A stretch of 32,453 nt of DNA from Sediminibacterium sp. GTDB taxonomy: Bacteria; Bacteroidota; Bacteroidia; B-17B0; Aurantibacillaceae. This document shows positions 24,827 through 32,453 of the stretch, in pieces (position 1 is the stretch's first letter; every line of letters starts with the position of its first letter). The stretch lies in assembly GCA_030054095.1 (NCBI GenBank), contig JASGCO010000028.1:1-32453 (forward strand), read 5' to 3'. Both the position numbers and the translations under genes were made by a program. The notes under the pieces were generated by a model. That model saw only the letters and a list, made by a program, of their open reading frames with translations. It ran no database searches and had not been told where the DNA came from.

Positions 24827-24909
24827 AAAAAAAGAGAGCTAACTTTCGTTAGCTCCCTTCTTAAATGTTTTCACAACGGAATAATCCTTATTGTGATTAG
24901 CTTCAAATT
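24827..24909 (-). ncRNA. tracrRNA of the type II-C CRISPR system
   Basis: Read leftward, the RNA begins with an anti-repeat (from about 24912 to 24891, ACAATTTGAAGCTAATCACAA) that matches part of the CRISPR repeat except for one missing A, giving a single-base bulge in the crRNA duplex. A short nexus hairpin GGA-TTAT-TCC follows (about 24887-24878), then a linker and a terminator: a 10-bp stem with one wobble (24857-24848 with 24843-24834), loop GAAA and seven T. The order anti-repeat, nexus, terminator hairpin is that of known tracrRNAs. The 5' end is inferred from the promoter. Because the anti-repeat is on the minus strand, the crRNAs must also be transcribed leftward. Confidence 0.88.
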
Positions 24910-24914
24910 GTACA

Positions 24915-24946
24915 CAAATATATAAATAAAAAATCAGATACAACAA
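24915..24946 (-). promoter_or_regulatory. tracrRNA promoter, overlapping the cas9 5' leader
   Basis: Read leftward, TATATTTG (24922-24915) matches the TAnnTTTG -7 box. TTG triplets at 24946-24944 (21-base spacing) and 24943-24941 (18 bases) can serve as -33. The predicted start near 24909 coincides with the beginning of the anti-repeat. The -33 lies 2-4 bases from the cas9 ATG. Confidence 0.6.
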
Positions 24947-24947
24947 C

Positions 24948-27900
24948 ATGGAAAAAAAAATTTTAGGATTGGACTTAGGAACGAACTCTATAGGTTGGAG
25001 TTTGATTGAGCAAGATTTTGAAAACAAGCAAGGTAAAATTATTGGAATAGGAACACGCGTTATTCCAATGAGTCAGGATAAACTCAGTGAATTTGGCAAA
25101 GGAAATTCTGTTTCTCAGACTGCGGAAAGAACCGGTTACCGATCGGTAAGAAGATTAAGAGAACGCTATTTGTTGAGAAGGGAGCGTTTACACCGCATTT
25201 TAAATCTGTTACAATTTTTACCGGAGCATTACGCCGCTTGTATTGATTTTGAAAAACGACTGGGAAAGTTTATTAACAATACGGAGCCAAAGCTGGCCTA
25301 CACTCCATCGGGCGAGTTTATTTTTAAATCATCCTTTTTAGAGATGCTGGAAGATTTTAAAAGGCACCAACCTGAATTTCTAAAAAATGAAAAGGGAGAA
25401 GATCGCTTAATTCCTTATGATTGGACGATATACTACCTGCGGAAAAAGGCGTTGACTCAAAAAATTGAAAAAGAAGAACTGGCATGGCTACTTTTAAATT
25501 TTAATCAGAAGCGCGGGTACTATCAGTTAAGAGGTGAAGAGGAAGAAGAAAATCCCAATAAACTAATAGAATTTCATTCTCTGAAAGTAATAGAGGTAAA
25601 AGCGGATCCTCCGCAAAAAGGCAAAGATGACATTTGGTATTCGTTGATTTTAGAAAATGGTTGGATATACCGGCGGTCGAGTAAAATAGATCTTGCTGAC
25701 TGGAAAGATAAAGTCCGGGATTTTATTGTTACCACCGATTTAAACGATGATGGCTCTGTAAAAAAAGATAAAGAAGGCCATGAAAAACGAAGTTTCAGGG
25801 CACCAGGAGCCGATGACTGGACCCTGTTGAAAAAGAAAACAGAACGTGAAATTGAACGATCTCAGAAAACAGTTGGCACTTTTATTTACGATACATTACT
25901 GATTAATCCCAAACAAAAAATAAAGGGCCAACTCGTAAAAACCATTGAGCGCAAATTCTATAAAGATGAACTCCGGCTGATTTTAGAAAAGCAAAAAGAA
26001 TTTCACCCGGTATTCAATGACGAAACCGTTTACAATGCCTGCATCAAAGAACTTTATCGTTATAATGAAAGCCATCAGATGCTGTTAGGAAAAAAAGACA
26101 TAGTACATCTCTTTCTAAGCGATATTATCTTTTACCAACGGCCACTAAAAAGCAAAAAATCATCTATCGGTAATTGCACATTAGAATGTAGAACGTATAA
26201 AGATGCGGAAGACAATGAAATAAAAGTACCTATAAAGGCGGTTTCTAAATCTCACCCCTTATATCAGGAGTTCCGGTTATGGCAATGGTTGAGTAACCTA
26301 AAAATATACAGGCGGGAAGATGATAAAGAGGTGACTTTGGAATTTTTGGGAACCATTAAACAAAGAGAAGACTTATTTAATTTTTTGAATCACCGTAAAG
26401 AGATTAAACAGGACAGTTTGATCAAGTTCCTTTTAGAAGATAAAGGGTTAAAAGGAAAAGCACTTACTACAGAAGTAGCTAAATTCCGTTGGAATTTTAT
26501 TGATGATAAAGAAAAAGCCTATCCCTGTAATGAAACCAAAGCACTGATAGAGTCACGACTCGAAAAAGTACAGGATATTAAAAATGATTTTCTAACACCA
26601 GATACAGAAGAACAATTATGGCATTTAATCTATTCGGTTACAGATAAACTGGAGTATGAAAAAGCGCTTGCCTCTTTTGCCCGAAGGCATAACCTGCACA
26701 TTTCTTCGTTTGTAGATAGTTTTAAAAAATTCCCGCCGTTTAAGCCCGACTATGGTAGTTACTCTTTAAAAGCCTTAAAAAAGCTAGTGCCTTTATTGAG
26801 AACAGGTAACTACTGGAACTGGGAGACCATTGATAGTTCAACCAAAGCTCGGATTAGTAAAATTATTACTGGTGAATACGATGAAACCATTAAAGACAAA
26901 GTAAGAGAAAAGGCGATTTCACTTAAACAAGAAACGGATTTTCAGAATCTGCCGCTTTGGCTGGCGAGTTATGTTGTGTATGACCGGCACTCAGAAGCTG
27001 CTATGACCGGAAAGTGGTACAGTATAAAAGATATGGAGGAGTATATTACTGCCTTTAAACAGCATTCGTTGCGTAATCCTATTGTTGAACAGGTTGTAGT
27101 TGAAACACTACGAGTTGTAAAAGATATATGGAGCCAATACGGATCAGGTAAAACAGATTTCTTTGATGAGATACACATAGAATTAGGCCGGGAGATGAAA
27201 CATACAGCTGATGAGCGGAAACGTTTGACTAATACAGTAACGGAAAACGAAACTACCAATGCCCGGATAAAAGCCTTATTAGCGGAGTTAAAGAATGATA
27301 CCGCTATTGAAAATGTACGCCCCTACTCTCCGGTGCAACAAGATTTATTGAAACTATATGAGGAGGGTGTATTAAATTCAACTATTGATGTGCCTGATGA
27401 TATTTTAAAAATCAGTAAAACGGCGCAACCGAGTGCGCCGGAACTATTAAGGTATAAGTTATGGCTGGAACAAAAGTACCGGTCACCTTATACAGGCGAA
27501 ACCATCCCATTAACAAAATTATTTACACCTGATTATGAAATAGAACACATCATTCCAAGAAGTCGCTTTTTTGATGATAGTTTCAGTAATAAGGTTATTT
27601 GTGAAGCCGCAGTAAACAGGTTAAAAGATAATCAATTGGGTTTTGAGTTTATTAAATATCACAAAGGAAAGGAGGTTGAAACGAATTTCGGGAACAAAGT
27701 ACGTATTATGGAACCGGAACAGTATGAAAACTTTGTAAAAGAACATTATGCCAAAAACAGAGTTAAAAAAACAAAACTGTTACTCGAAGATATTCCTGAA
27801 AAAATGATTGCGCGACAGATGAACGACACCCGTTATATCAGTAAGTTTATCAGTGGAGCTTTATCGTATCTTGTTCGTAAAGACAAAAATGATGATGGTA

Positions 27901-29582
27901 TTAATTCTGTAAATCTGGTTTTTGGGAATGGCAAAATTACCACTCAACTTAAACAGGATTGGGGATTAAACGATATCTGGAACGAACTGATATTATCTCG
28001 TTTTGAACGAATGAATGCTATTACAGGAAGTAAGTCGTACACTGCTTACAATGAAAAATACCAGAAGGATTTACCAACCGTTCCCATAGAGCAATCGAAG
28101 GGATTTCAGAAGAAGCGGATAGATCACCGGCATCACGCTTTAGACGCGCTGATAATAGCCTGTGCTACACGTAATCATGTCAATTATCTGAACAATCAAC
28201 ACGCGCTTGACAAAACAGCGGACAAAAAAGAAAAGCAAGTTAAGCGAGAAGATTTAAGAGCCGTTTTATGTGAAAAAAAATACAATAGCGATTCGGATAA
28301 AAACTATCAATGGCTGTTTAAAAAGCCGTGGTCGTCGTTTACGCTTGATACCAGGCAGCATTTGGAAAAAACGGTGGTAAGTTTTAAACAAAATACCAGG
28401 GTGATAACAAAAACAAACAACCGGTATGAAAGCTATAAAACAGAAGATGGGGCGTTAAGAATAGGTAAAGATGGTAAACCTAAAAAAGAACTCACGCCTC
28501 AAACCAAAGGAGATAGCAAAGCCATTCGTAAATCTATGCATCAGGATACTGTTGGCGGGCTAATTAAACTGAAAAAGTACAAAAAAGTATCTTTAAGCAG
28601 TGCTTTGGATAATCCGGAGTGTATTGCCAATAAAAAACTGAGAAGAGCGATACAGCAACTTGTTAGGGAGGGATTGGATAAAAAGAAAATTCTGGCCCGT
28701 TTTAAAGAAAGTGATTTTATATGGAACAGTGAAGACATCAGTAAAACGGATGTGTATTACTGGGAGTTGGATCATAACGGCAACGGATTAAACGTGGCTT
28801 CGCGCCAAAGCATAGATATCAGTTTTACTGAAGATAGAATTAAAGATACAGTGGCCGATACGGCCATTCAAAAAATACTTTTAAATCATTTGGCGAATTA
28901 CCAGAACCGGAAAGACGAAAAAGGCAAACCGGTTGCTCCTGAAACGATTGCTTTTACTCCGGAAGGGATTGAAGAGATGAATAAAAACATAAGGCAATTA
29001 AATAACGGGAAATTTCATCAGCCCATTTTTAAAGTCAGGACATACGAACCAAAAGGGATGAAGTTTACTGTTGGACAGACTGGAAATAAAACCAGTAAAC
29101 TGGTAATTGCCGCCAAAGGCAGCAATTTGTTTTTTACAGTTTACAAGAACGAAGAGAGTAAGCGGGTATTTGAAACTTTGCCATTAAACGAAGTGATTGA
29201 ACACCAAAAATGGCGAGCTACTTTAGAGAAGGAAGAACAGTTACGTACACCACTGATTCCGATTAAGAAGGAATTGGGTACTTTTTTATTTAGTTTATCC
29301 CCTAATGATTTGGTTTACTTACCCTCTGGTGAAGAACGAGAACAAGGGAACAGAATTGATTTTAGCAATCTAACAAAAGAACAACAGAATAATATTTATA
29401 AAGTGGTCAGTTTTACAGGGTATAAGTGTTTTTTTGTAAAACACGATGTTGCTTCAAGTATTATTGATAAACTTGAATTCTCAGTTCTTAACAAAATGGA
29501 AAGATCCATAGATGGACAGATGATAAAGGAATGTTGCATGAAGCTAAAAGTAAATAGATTAGGCAAAATAACAGTAGTTTAA
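24948..29582 (+). CDS. cas9: type II-C CRISPR-associated endonuclease Cas9
   Basis: This is a 1544-aa RNA-guided DNA endonuclease. RuvC-I is at the N-terminus (GLDLGTNSIGW, Asp9), followed by the arginine-rich bridge helix at about 61-90 (RTGYRSVRRLRERYLLRRERLHRIL). After the recognition lobe come RuvC-II (EIHIELGREM, Glu745), the HNH domain (YEIEHIIPRSRFFDDSFSNKVI, with Glu866, His867 and, by alignment, Asn890) and RuvC-III (DHRHHALDALIIA, His1063 and Asp1066). All nuclease residues are present, so the enzyme should be active. The metal-binding Asp before the HNH His is Glu here. The length is far above the roughly 1000-1100 aa of many II-C proteins; large forms occur in Bacteroidota. No csn2 or cas4 is present, hence II-C. 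The gene is AT-rich compared with cas1 and cas2. Confidence 0.97.
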   Translation: MEKKILGLDLGTNSIGWSLIEQDFENKQGKIIGIGTRVIPMSQDKLSEFGKGNSVSQTAERTGYRSVRRLRERYLLRRERLHRILNLLQFLPEHYAACIDFEKRLGKFINNTEPKLAYTPSGEFIFKSSFLEMLEDFKRHQPEFLKNEKGEDRLIPYDWTIYYLRKKALTQKIEKEELAWLLLNFNQKRGYYQLRGEEEEENPNKLIEFHSLKVIEVKADPPQKGKDDIWYSLILENGWIYRRSSKIDLADWKDKVRDFIVTTDLNDDGSVKKDKEGHEKRSFRAPGADDWTLLKKKTEREIERSQKTVGTFIYDTLLINPKQKIKGQLVKTIERKFYKDELRLILEKQKEFHPVFNDETVYNACIKELYRYNESHQMLLGKKDIVHLFLSDIIFYQRPLKSKKSSIGNCTLECRTYKDAEDNEIKVPIKAVSKSHPLYQEFRLWQWLSNLKIYRREDDKEVTLEFLGTIKQREDLFNFLNHRKEIKQDSLIKFLLEDKGLKGKALTTEVAKFRWNFIDDKEKAYPCNETKALIESRLEKVQDIKNDFLTPDTEEQLWHLIYSVTDKLEYEKALASFARRHNLHISSFVDSFKKFPPFKPDYGSYSLKALKKLVPLLRTGNYWNWETIDSSTKARISKIITGEYDETIKDKVREKAISLKQETDFQNLPLWLASYVVYDRHSEAAMTGKWYSIKDMEEYITAFKQHSLRNPIVEQVVVETLRVVKDIWSQYGSGKTDFFDEIHIELGREMKHTADERKRLTNTVTENETTNARIKALLAELKNDTAIENVRPYSPVQQDLLKLYEEGVLNSTIDVPDDILKISKTAQPSAPELLRYKLWLEQKYRSPYTGETIPLTKLFTPDYEIEHIIPRSRFFDDSFSNKVICEAAVNRLKDNQLGFEFIKYHKGKEVETNFGNKVRIMEPEQYENFVKEHYAKNRVKKTKLLLEDIPEKMIARQMNDTRYISKFISGALSYLVRKDKNDDGINSVNLVFGNGKITTQLKQDWGLNDIWNELILSRFERMNAITGSKSYTAYNEKYQKDLPTVPIEQSKGFQKKRIDHRHHALDALIIACATRNHVNYLNNQHALDKTADKKEKQVKREDLRAVLCEKKYNSDSDKNYQWLFKKPWSSFTLDTRQHLEKTVVSFKQNTRVITKTNNRYESYKTEDGALRIGKDGKPKKELTPQTKGDSKAIRKSMHQDTVGGLIKLKKYKKVSLSSALDNPECIANKKLRRAIQQLVREGLDKKKILARFKESDFIWNSEDISKTDVYYWELDHNGNGLNVASRQSIDISFTEDRIKDTVADTAIQKILLNHLANYQNRKDEKGKPVAPETIAFTPEGIEEMNKNIRQLNNGKFHQPIFKVRTYEPKGMKFTVGQTGNKTSKLVIAAKGSNLFFTVYKNEESKRVFETLPLNEVIEHQKWRATLEKEEQLRTPLIPIKKELGTFLFSLSPNDLVYLPSGEEREQGNRIDFSNLTKEQQNNIYKVVSFTGYKCFFVKHDVASSIIDKLEFSVLNKMERSIDGQMIKECCMKLKVNRLGKITVV

Positions 29583-29593
29583 AGACATTGTAC

Positions 29594-30181
29594 ATGCAGA
29601 ATACAACTGATAAATTAATGCCTGATGGTATTTACCATGTTTATAACCGTGCCAATGGGAATGAGCCGCTTTTTGTTTCTGAGGAGAACTATGTGTTTTT
29701 TATTCGTAAGTACCAGGAATTTATTTTACCTGTAGCCGATACATTTTGTTATTGCCTTATGCCCAATCATTTTCATTTTTTAATACAAATAAAGCCAGAG
29801 GATGCGTTAAAGCGGGTGGTAACTTTTCCAAAGTTTGAAACTTTGGAAAAGTTGGTAAGCAAACACTTCTCAAACTTTTTTAGTAGCTATACTCAGGCAT
29901 TTAACAAACAACAAAACAGGCAAGGCAGTTTGTTTATGAAAAATTTTAAACGCAAACAGGTACAAGACGAGCACCACTACCCCAAACTGGTACATTACAT
30001 TCACTTTAATCCGGTGCAGGCCAACCTTTGTAAACAACCCGAACACTGGCCGTATTCTTCTTACGCTGGTATTTTAAACGGTGAACTTTCCTTTCTTAAA
30101 ACAGACGAACTCCTGCGGTGGTTTGGAGGATTGGAATATTACAAAGCTTACCACGTGTTACCCATCGGCTCCGCTTTATAA
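29594..30181 (+). CDS. Y1 (HUH) transposase, REP-associated type, within the cas operon
   Basis: This is a 195-aa single-domain IS200/REP-type nuclease-transposase. It shows the N-terminal GIYHVYNRANGNEPLF, the metal-binding HUH motif His59-Phe-His61 in LMPNHFHFLI, and the catalytic Tyr135 in LVHYIHFNPVQANL, followed by HWPYSSYAG; these are the marks of REP-associated tyrosine transposases (RAYTs). Such enzymes cut and join single-stranded DNA at short palindromes. The gene lies 11 bp after cas9 and 16 bp before cas1, in the same direction, and appears intact. A TTG two codons earlier (29588) is a less likely start. A 33-bp palindrome lies within the coding sequence (residues 76-87). I see no left or right end of an insertion sequence around it. 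Confidence 0.92.
   Translation: MQNTTDKLMPDGIYHVYNRANGNEPLFVSEENYVFFIRKYQEFILPVADTFCYCLMPNHFHFLIQIKPEDALKRVVTFPKFETLEKLVSKHFSNFFSSYTQAFNKQQNRQGSLFMKNFKRKQVQDEHHYPKLVHYIHFNPVQANLCKQPEHWPYSSYAGILNGELSFLKTDELLRWFGGLEYYKAYHVLPIGSAL
29821..29853. repeat. 33-bp perfect palindrome inside the transposase gene
   Basis: Two 16-bp arms (29821-29836 and 29838-29853; AACTTTTCCAAAGTTT and its complement) flank a single central G. It encodes V-T-F-P-K-F-E-T-L-E-K-L in frame. A 29-bp relative is at 14670-14698. Confidence 0.95.
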
Positions 30182-30197
30182 GTCCTGAATTTTTACT

Positions 30198-31100
30198 ATG
30201 ATTAAACGTACCCTATATTTTGGCAATGCCGCCCAGCTCCGCTTAAAGCATCGGCAGCTTAGCATAGAACGCCGGGTGGACGATCAGTTGCAAACATCCC
30301 TTGTTCCGGTAGAAGACATAGGCATTATGGTTCTGGACCATCCACAGATTACCATCAGCTCGGGTCTGTTACAGGCTTTACAGGCCAATAATACCGTGCT
30401 GATTTCCTGCGATGAGCGCCACATGCCCCAGGCCCTTCTGTTCCCTTTGGAAGGACACAGTACCCAGCAGGAACGCTACGATGAACAACTGAATGCCAGC
30501 GAGCCGTTAAAAAAGCAACTCTGGGCCCAAACCGTTACCCAAAAAATAAAGAACCAGGCCCGGGTACTCGACCATTTCCGCTTAGATTCCACTTACCTGG
30601 TACCGCTTTATAAAAACGTAAAAAGCGGCGACAGCGATAATTGCGAGGCCACCGCCGCCGCCCATTACTGGAGTAAACTTTTTGCCCATATACCCGGGTT
30701 TAAGCGTCTGCCGGGGCAAACCACCCCGCCGAACCACTGGCTGAATTATGGTTACGCGGTGTTACGCGCCACCATGGCCCGCAGTATTGTGGCCGCCGGC
30801 CTCCTCCCTACCCTGGGTATTTTTCACCGTAACCGCTACAATGCCTTTTGCCTGGCCGACGATTTAATGGAGCCCTACCGCCCTTACGTGGACCAAATGG
30901 TGTTTAACATGGTACGGCAGTTTGGTTTGTGCGAGGGTATGGAAAAGGAGCATAAGACCGAATTACTGAAACTCCCCGCCATTGATGTATGCCTGGAGGG
31001 AGAAACCAGTCCTCTGATGCTGGCCACCCAGCGTACCGCGGTGAGCCTGAACCGCTGTTTTGAAGGTACCCAGCGCAAACTCCTGTATCCTGAATTTTAA
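30198..31100 (+). CDS. cas1: CRISPR-associated endonuclease Cas1 (type II)
   Basis: This 300-aa protein is the integrase of spacer acquisition; with Cas2 it inserts new spacers at the leader end of the array. The metal-binding residues align as Glu150 (NCEATAAAHYW), His210 (GIFHRNRYN) and Glu225 (ADDLMEPYRP), with the His-to-Glu distance of 15 seen in type II Cas1. The N-terminal beta domain begins MIKRTLYFGN. It is followed 6 bp later by cas2. Composition is more GC-rich than cas9 and the transposase, and similar to the housekeeping genes of the window. Confidence 0.97.
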   Translation: MIKRTLYFGNAAQLRLKHRQLSIERRVDDQLQTSLVPVEDIGIMVLDHPQITISSGLLQALQANNTVLISCDERHMPQALLFPLEGHSTQQERYDEQLNASEPLKKQLWAQTVTQKIKNQARVLDHFRLDSTYLVPLYKNVKSGDSDNCEATAAAHYWSKLFAHIPGFKRLPGQTTPPNHWLNYGYAVLRATMARSIVAAGLLPTLGIFHRNRYNAFCLADDLMEPYRPYVDQMVFNMVRQFGLCEGMEKEHKTELLKLPAIDVCLEGETSPLMLATQRTAVSLNRCFEGTQRKLLYPEF

Positions 31101-31454
<354 letters not shown>

Positions 31455-31469
31455 CCGTATTTAGAAATA

Positions 31470-31498
31470 AAAAAATCCACCCTTTAGGTGGATTTTTT
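31470..31498. terminator. bidirectional terminator between cas2 and the array
   Basis: A perfect 12-bp stem AAAAAATCCACC / GGTGGATTTTTT (31470-31481 with 31487-31498), loop CTTTA. With A runs on one side and T runs on the other it can stop both the rightward cas transcript and leftward array transcription. Confidence 0.88.
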
Positions 31499-31571
31499 GG
31501 TACATGATAACATTTTTTTCTTTGTGATTTTCGTTTTTTACCTTGATATCAGAGGGATTTAGGCCCTATAT

Positions 31572-32453
31572 GCTGTTATCAATAAATCAAAGATACAATT
31601 TGAAAGCTAATCACAACCAAACGATTACGAGCGATTTGTCACCCAAGGCTGTTATCAATAAATCAAAGATACAATTTGAAAGCTAATCACAACTTTTGAT
31701 CTCATTCGCTACTGTGGGGGAATGCTGTTATCAATAAATCAAAGATACAATTTGAAAGCTAATCACAACTATCGTTTCAACTTCTATGTACACGTCGAAG
31801 CTGTTATCAATAAATCAAAGATACAATTTGAAAGCTAATCACAACTATCTTCAAACTTTCATCTACAACCAAAAAGCTGTTATCAATAAATCAAAGATAC
31901 AATTTGAAAGCTAATCACAACTTTCAAACCAGCTTTCTTTTTTACTTGAATGCTGTTATCAATAAATCAAAGATACAATTTGAAAGCTAATCACAACACT
32001 TATATTCTTTGTTTACAGTAGGCACAAGCTGTTATCAATAAATCAAAGATACAATTTGAAAGCTAATCACAACTCGACCTTAAGCTCATACAAACAGGAA
32101 GTAGCTGTTATCAATAAATCAAAGATACAATTTGAAAGCTAATCACAACTTAAAGGTTATTTTTTTTAAATCCACTTCTGCTGTTATCAATAAATCAAAG
32201 ATACAATTTGAAAGCTAATCACAACCAGTTTCATTTTGGAATTTCCAAATGTTAAGCTGTTATCAATAAATCAAAGATACAATTTGAAAGCTAATCACAA
32301 CAGCAATAATGAACGGAGCGAAGGAGACTATGCTGTTATCAATAAATCAAAGATACAATTTGAAAGCTAATCACAACTCTTTCCACATTAATGAAAATTC
32401 AGCCGGTGCTGTTATCAATAAATCAAAGATACAATTTGAAAGCTAATCACAAC
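31572..32453 (-). CRISPR. type II-C CRISPR array, 12 repeats and 11 spacers, running off the window end
   Basis: Twelve identical 46-nt repeats lie at an exact 76-nt period (starts 31572, 31648, ... 32408), separated by eleven unique 30-nt spacers. Read in the crRNA direction (leftward, set by the anti-repeat), each repeat begins GTTGTGATTAGC and ends TTGATAACAGC. The first half pairs with the tracrRNA; the second half contains TATCTTTG, a TAnnTTTG box. No repeat is degenerate, and the last one ends at the final base of the window, so the array may continue and its leader is not seen. None of the spacers matches elsewhere in the window by eye. The sequence 31499-31571 has no clear feature. 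Confidence 0.98.

Noticed and set aside
24686..24925. Open frame of 79 codons before cas9
   Set aside because: It reads through the tracrRNA and its promoter on the opposite strand, with no recognisable motif.
31572..32453. Possible self-targeting spacers or matches to the transposase or repeats
   Set aside because: I compared the spacers by eye with the window and found no match; a database search would be needed for phage or plasmid targets.

Overview
The window looks like a chromosomal segment from a member of the Bacteroidota, close to Flavobacteriales or Sphingobacteriales; I cannot name the genus. The evidence is a fused alpha/beta E1 of a 2-oxo acid dehydrogenase, a GAPDH with a long N-terminal extension, an S9 prolyl peptidase, LytS/LytTR signalling, secreted proteins of DUF4197 and DUF4468 type, and several promoters of the Bacteroidota form (TTG, about 20 bases, TAnnTTTG).

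Positions 1-9086 read leftward. A likely operon holds an S9 peptidase, a SIRT5/CobB-like sirtuin and two tandem TPR paralogs, the last cut by the window edge. Upstream of it lie a YdeI-family protein overlapping an RND-superfamily exporter, and purA with its own promoter. Positions 9242-13321 hold cmk, a leftward polysaccharide flippase, ndk and gap. Positions 13402-14994 hold an outer-membrane-type protein between two intergenic repeat elements. Positions 14995-21180 hold a DUF4197 protein, the fused E1, a DUF4468-like protein and a LytS/LytTR two-component pair. Positions 21316-24539 hold a POT peptide transporter translationally coupled to a secreted esterase, then a repeat cluster, then a GNAT acetyltransferase.

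Positions 24827-32453 are a type II-C CRISPR-Cas locus: a leftward tracrRNA with terminator, a large cas9 (1544 aa), a Y1 (HUH) REP-type transposase, cas1, cas2, a bidirectional terminator, and an array of twelve identical 46-nt repeats with eleven 30-nt spacers that runs off the window end. The anti-repeat shows that the array is transcribed leftward, towards the cas genes. The most interesting points are the single-domain transposase inside the cas operon; the 33-bp perfect palindrome in that transposase gene, which recurs at 14670 beside a structured repeat; and a TAnnTTTG box inside every CRISPR repeat, suggesting that each repeat carries its own promoter.

Two families of structured intergenic repeats also occur: one of about 170 bp with terminal inverted repeats (three copies), and one GC-rich (two copies). 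In both, the copies differ in ways that preserve base pairing.
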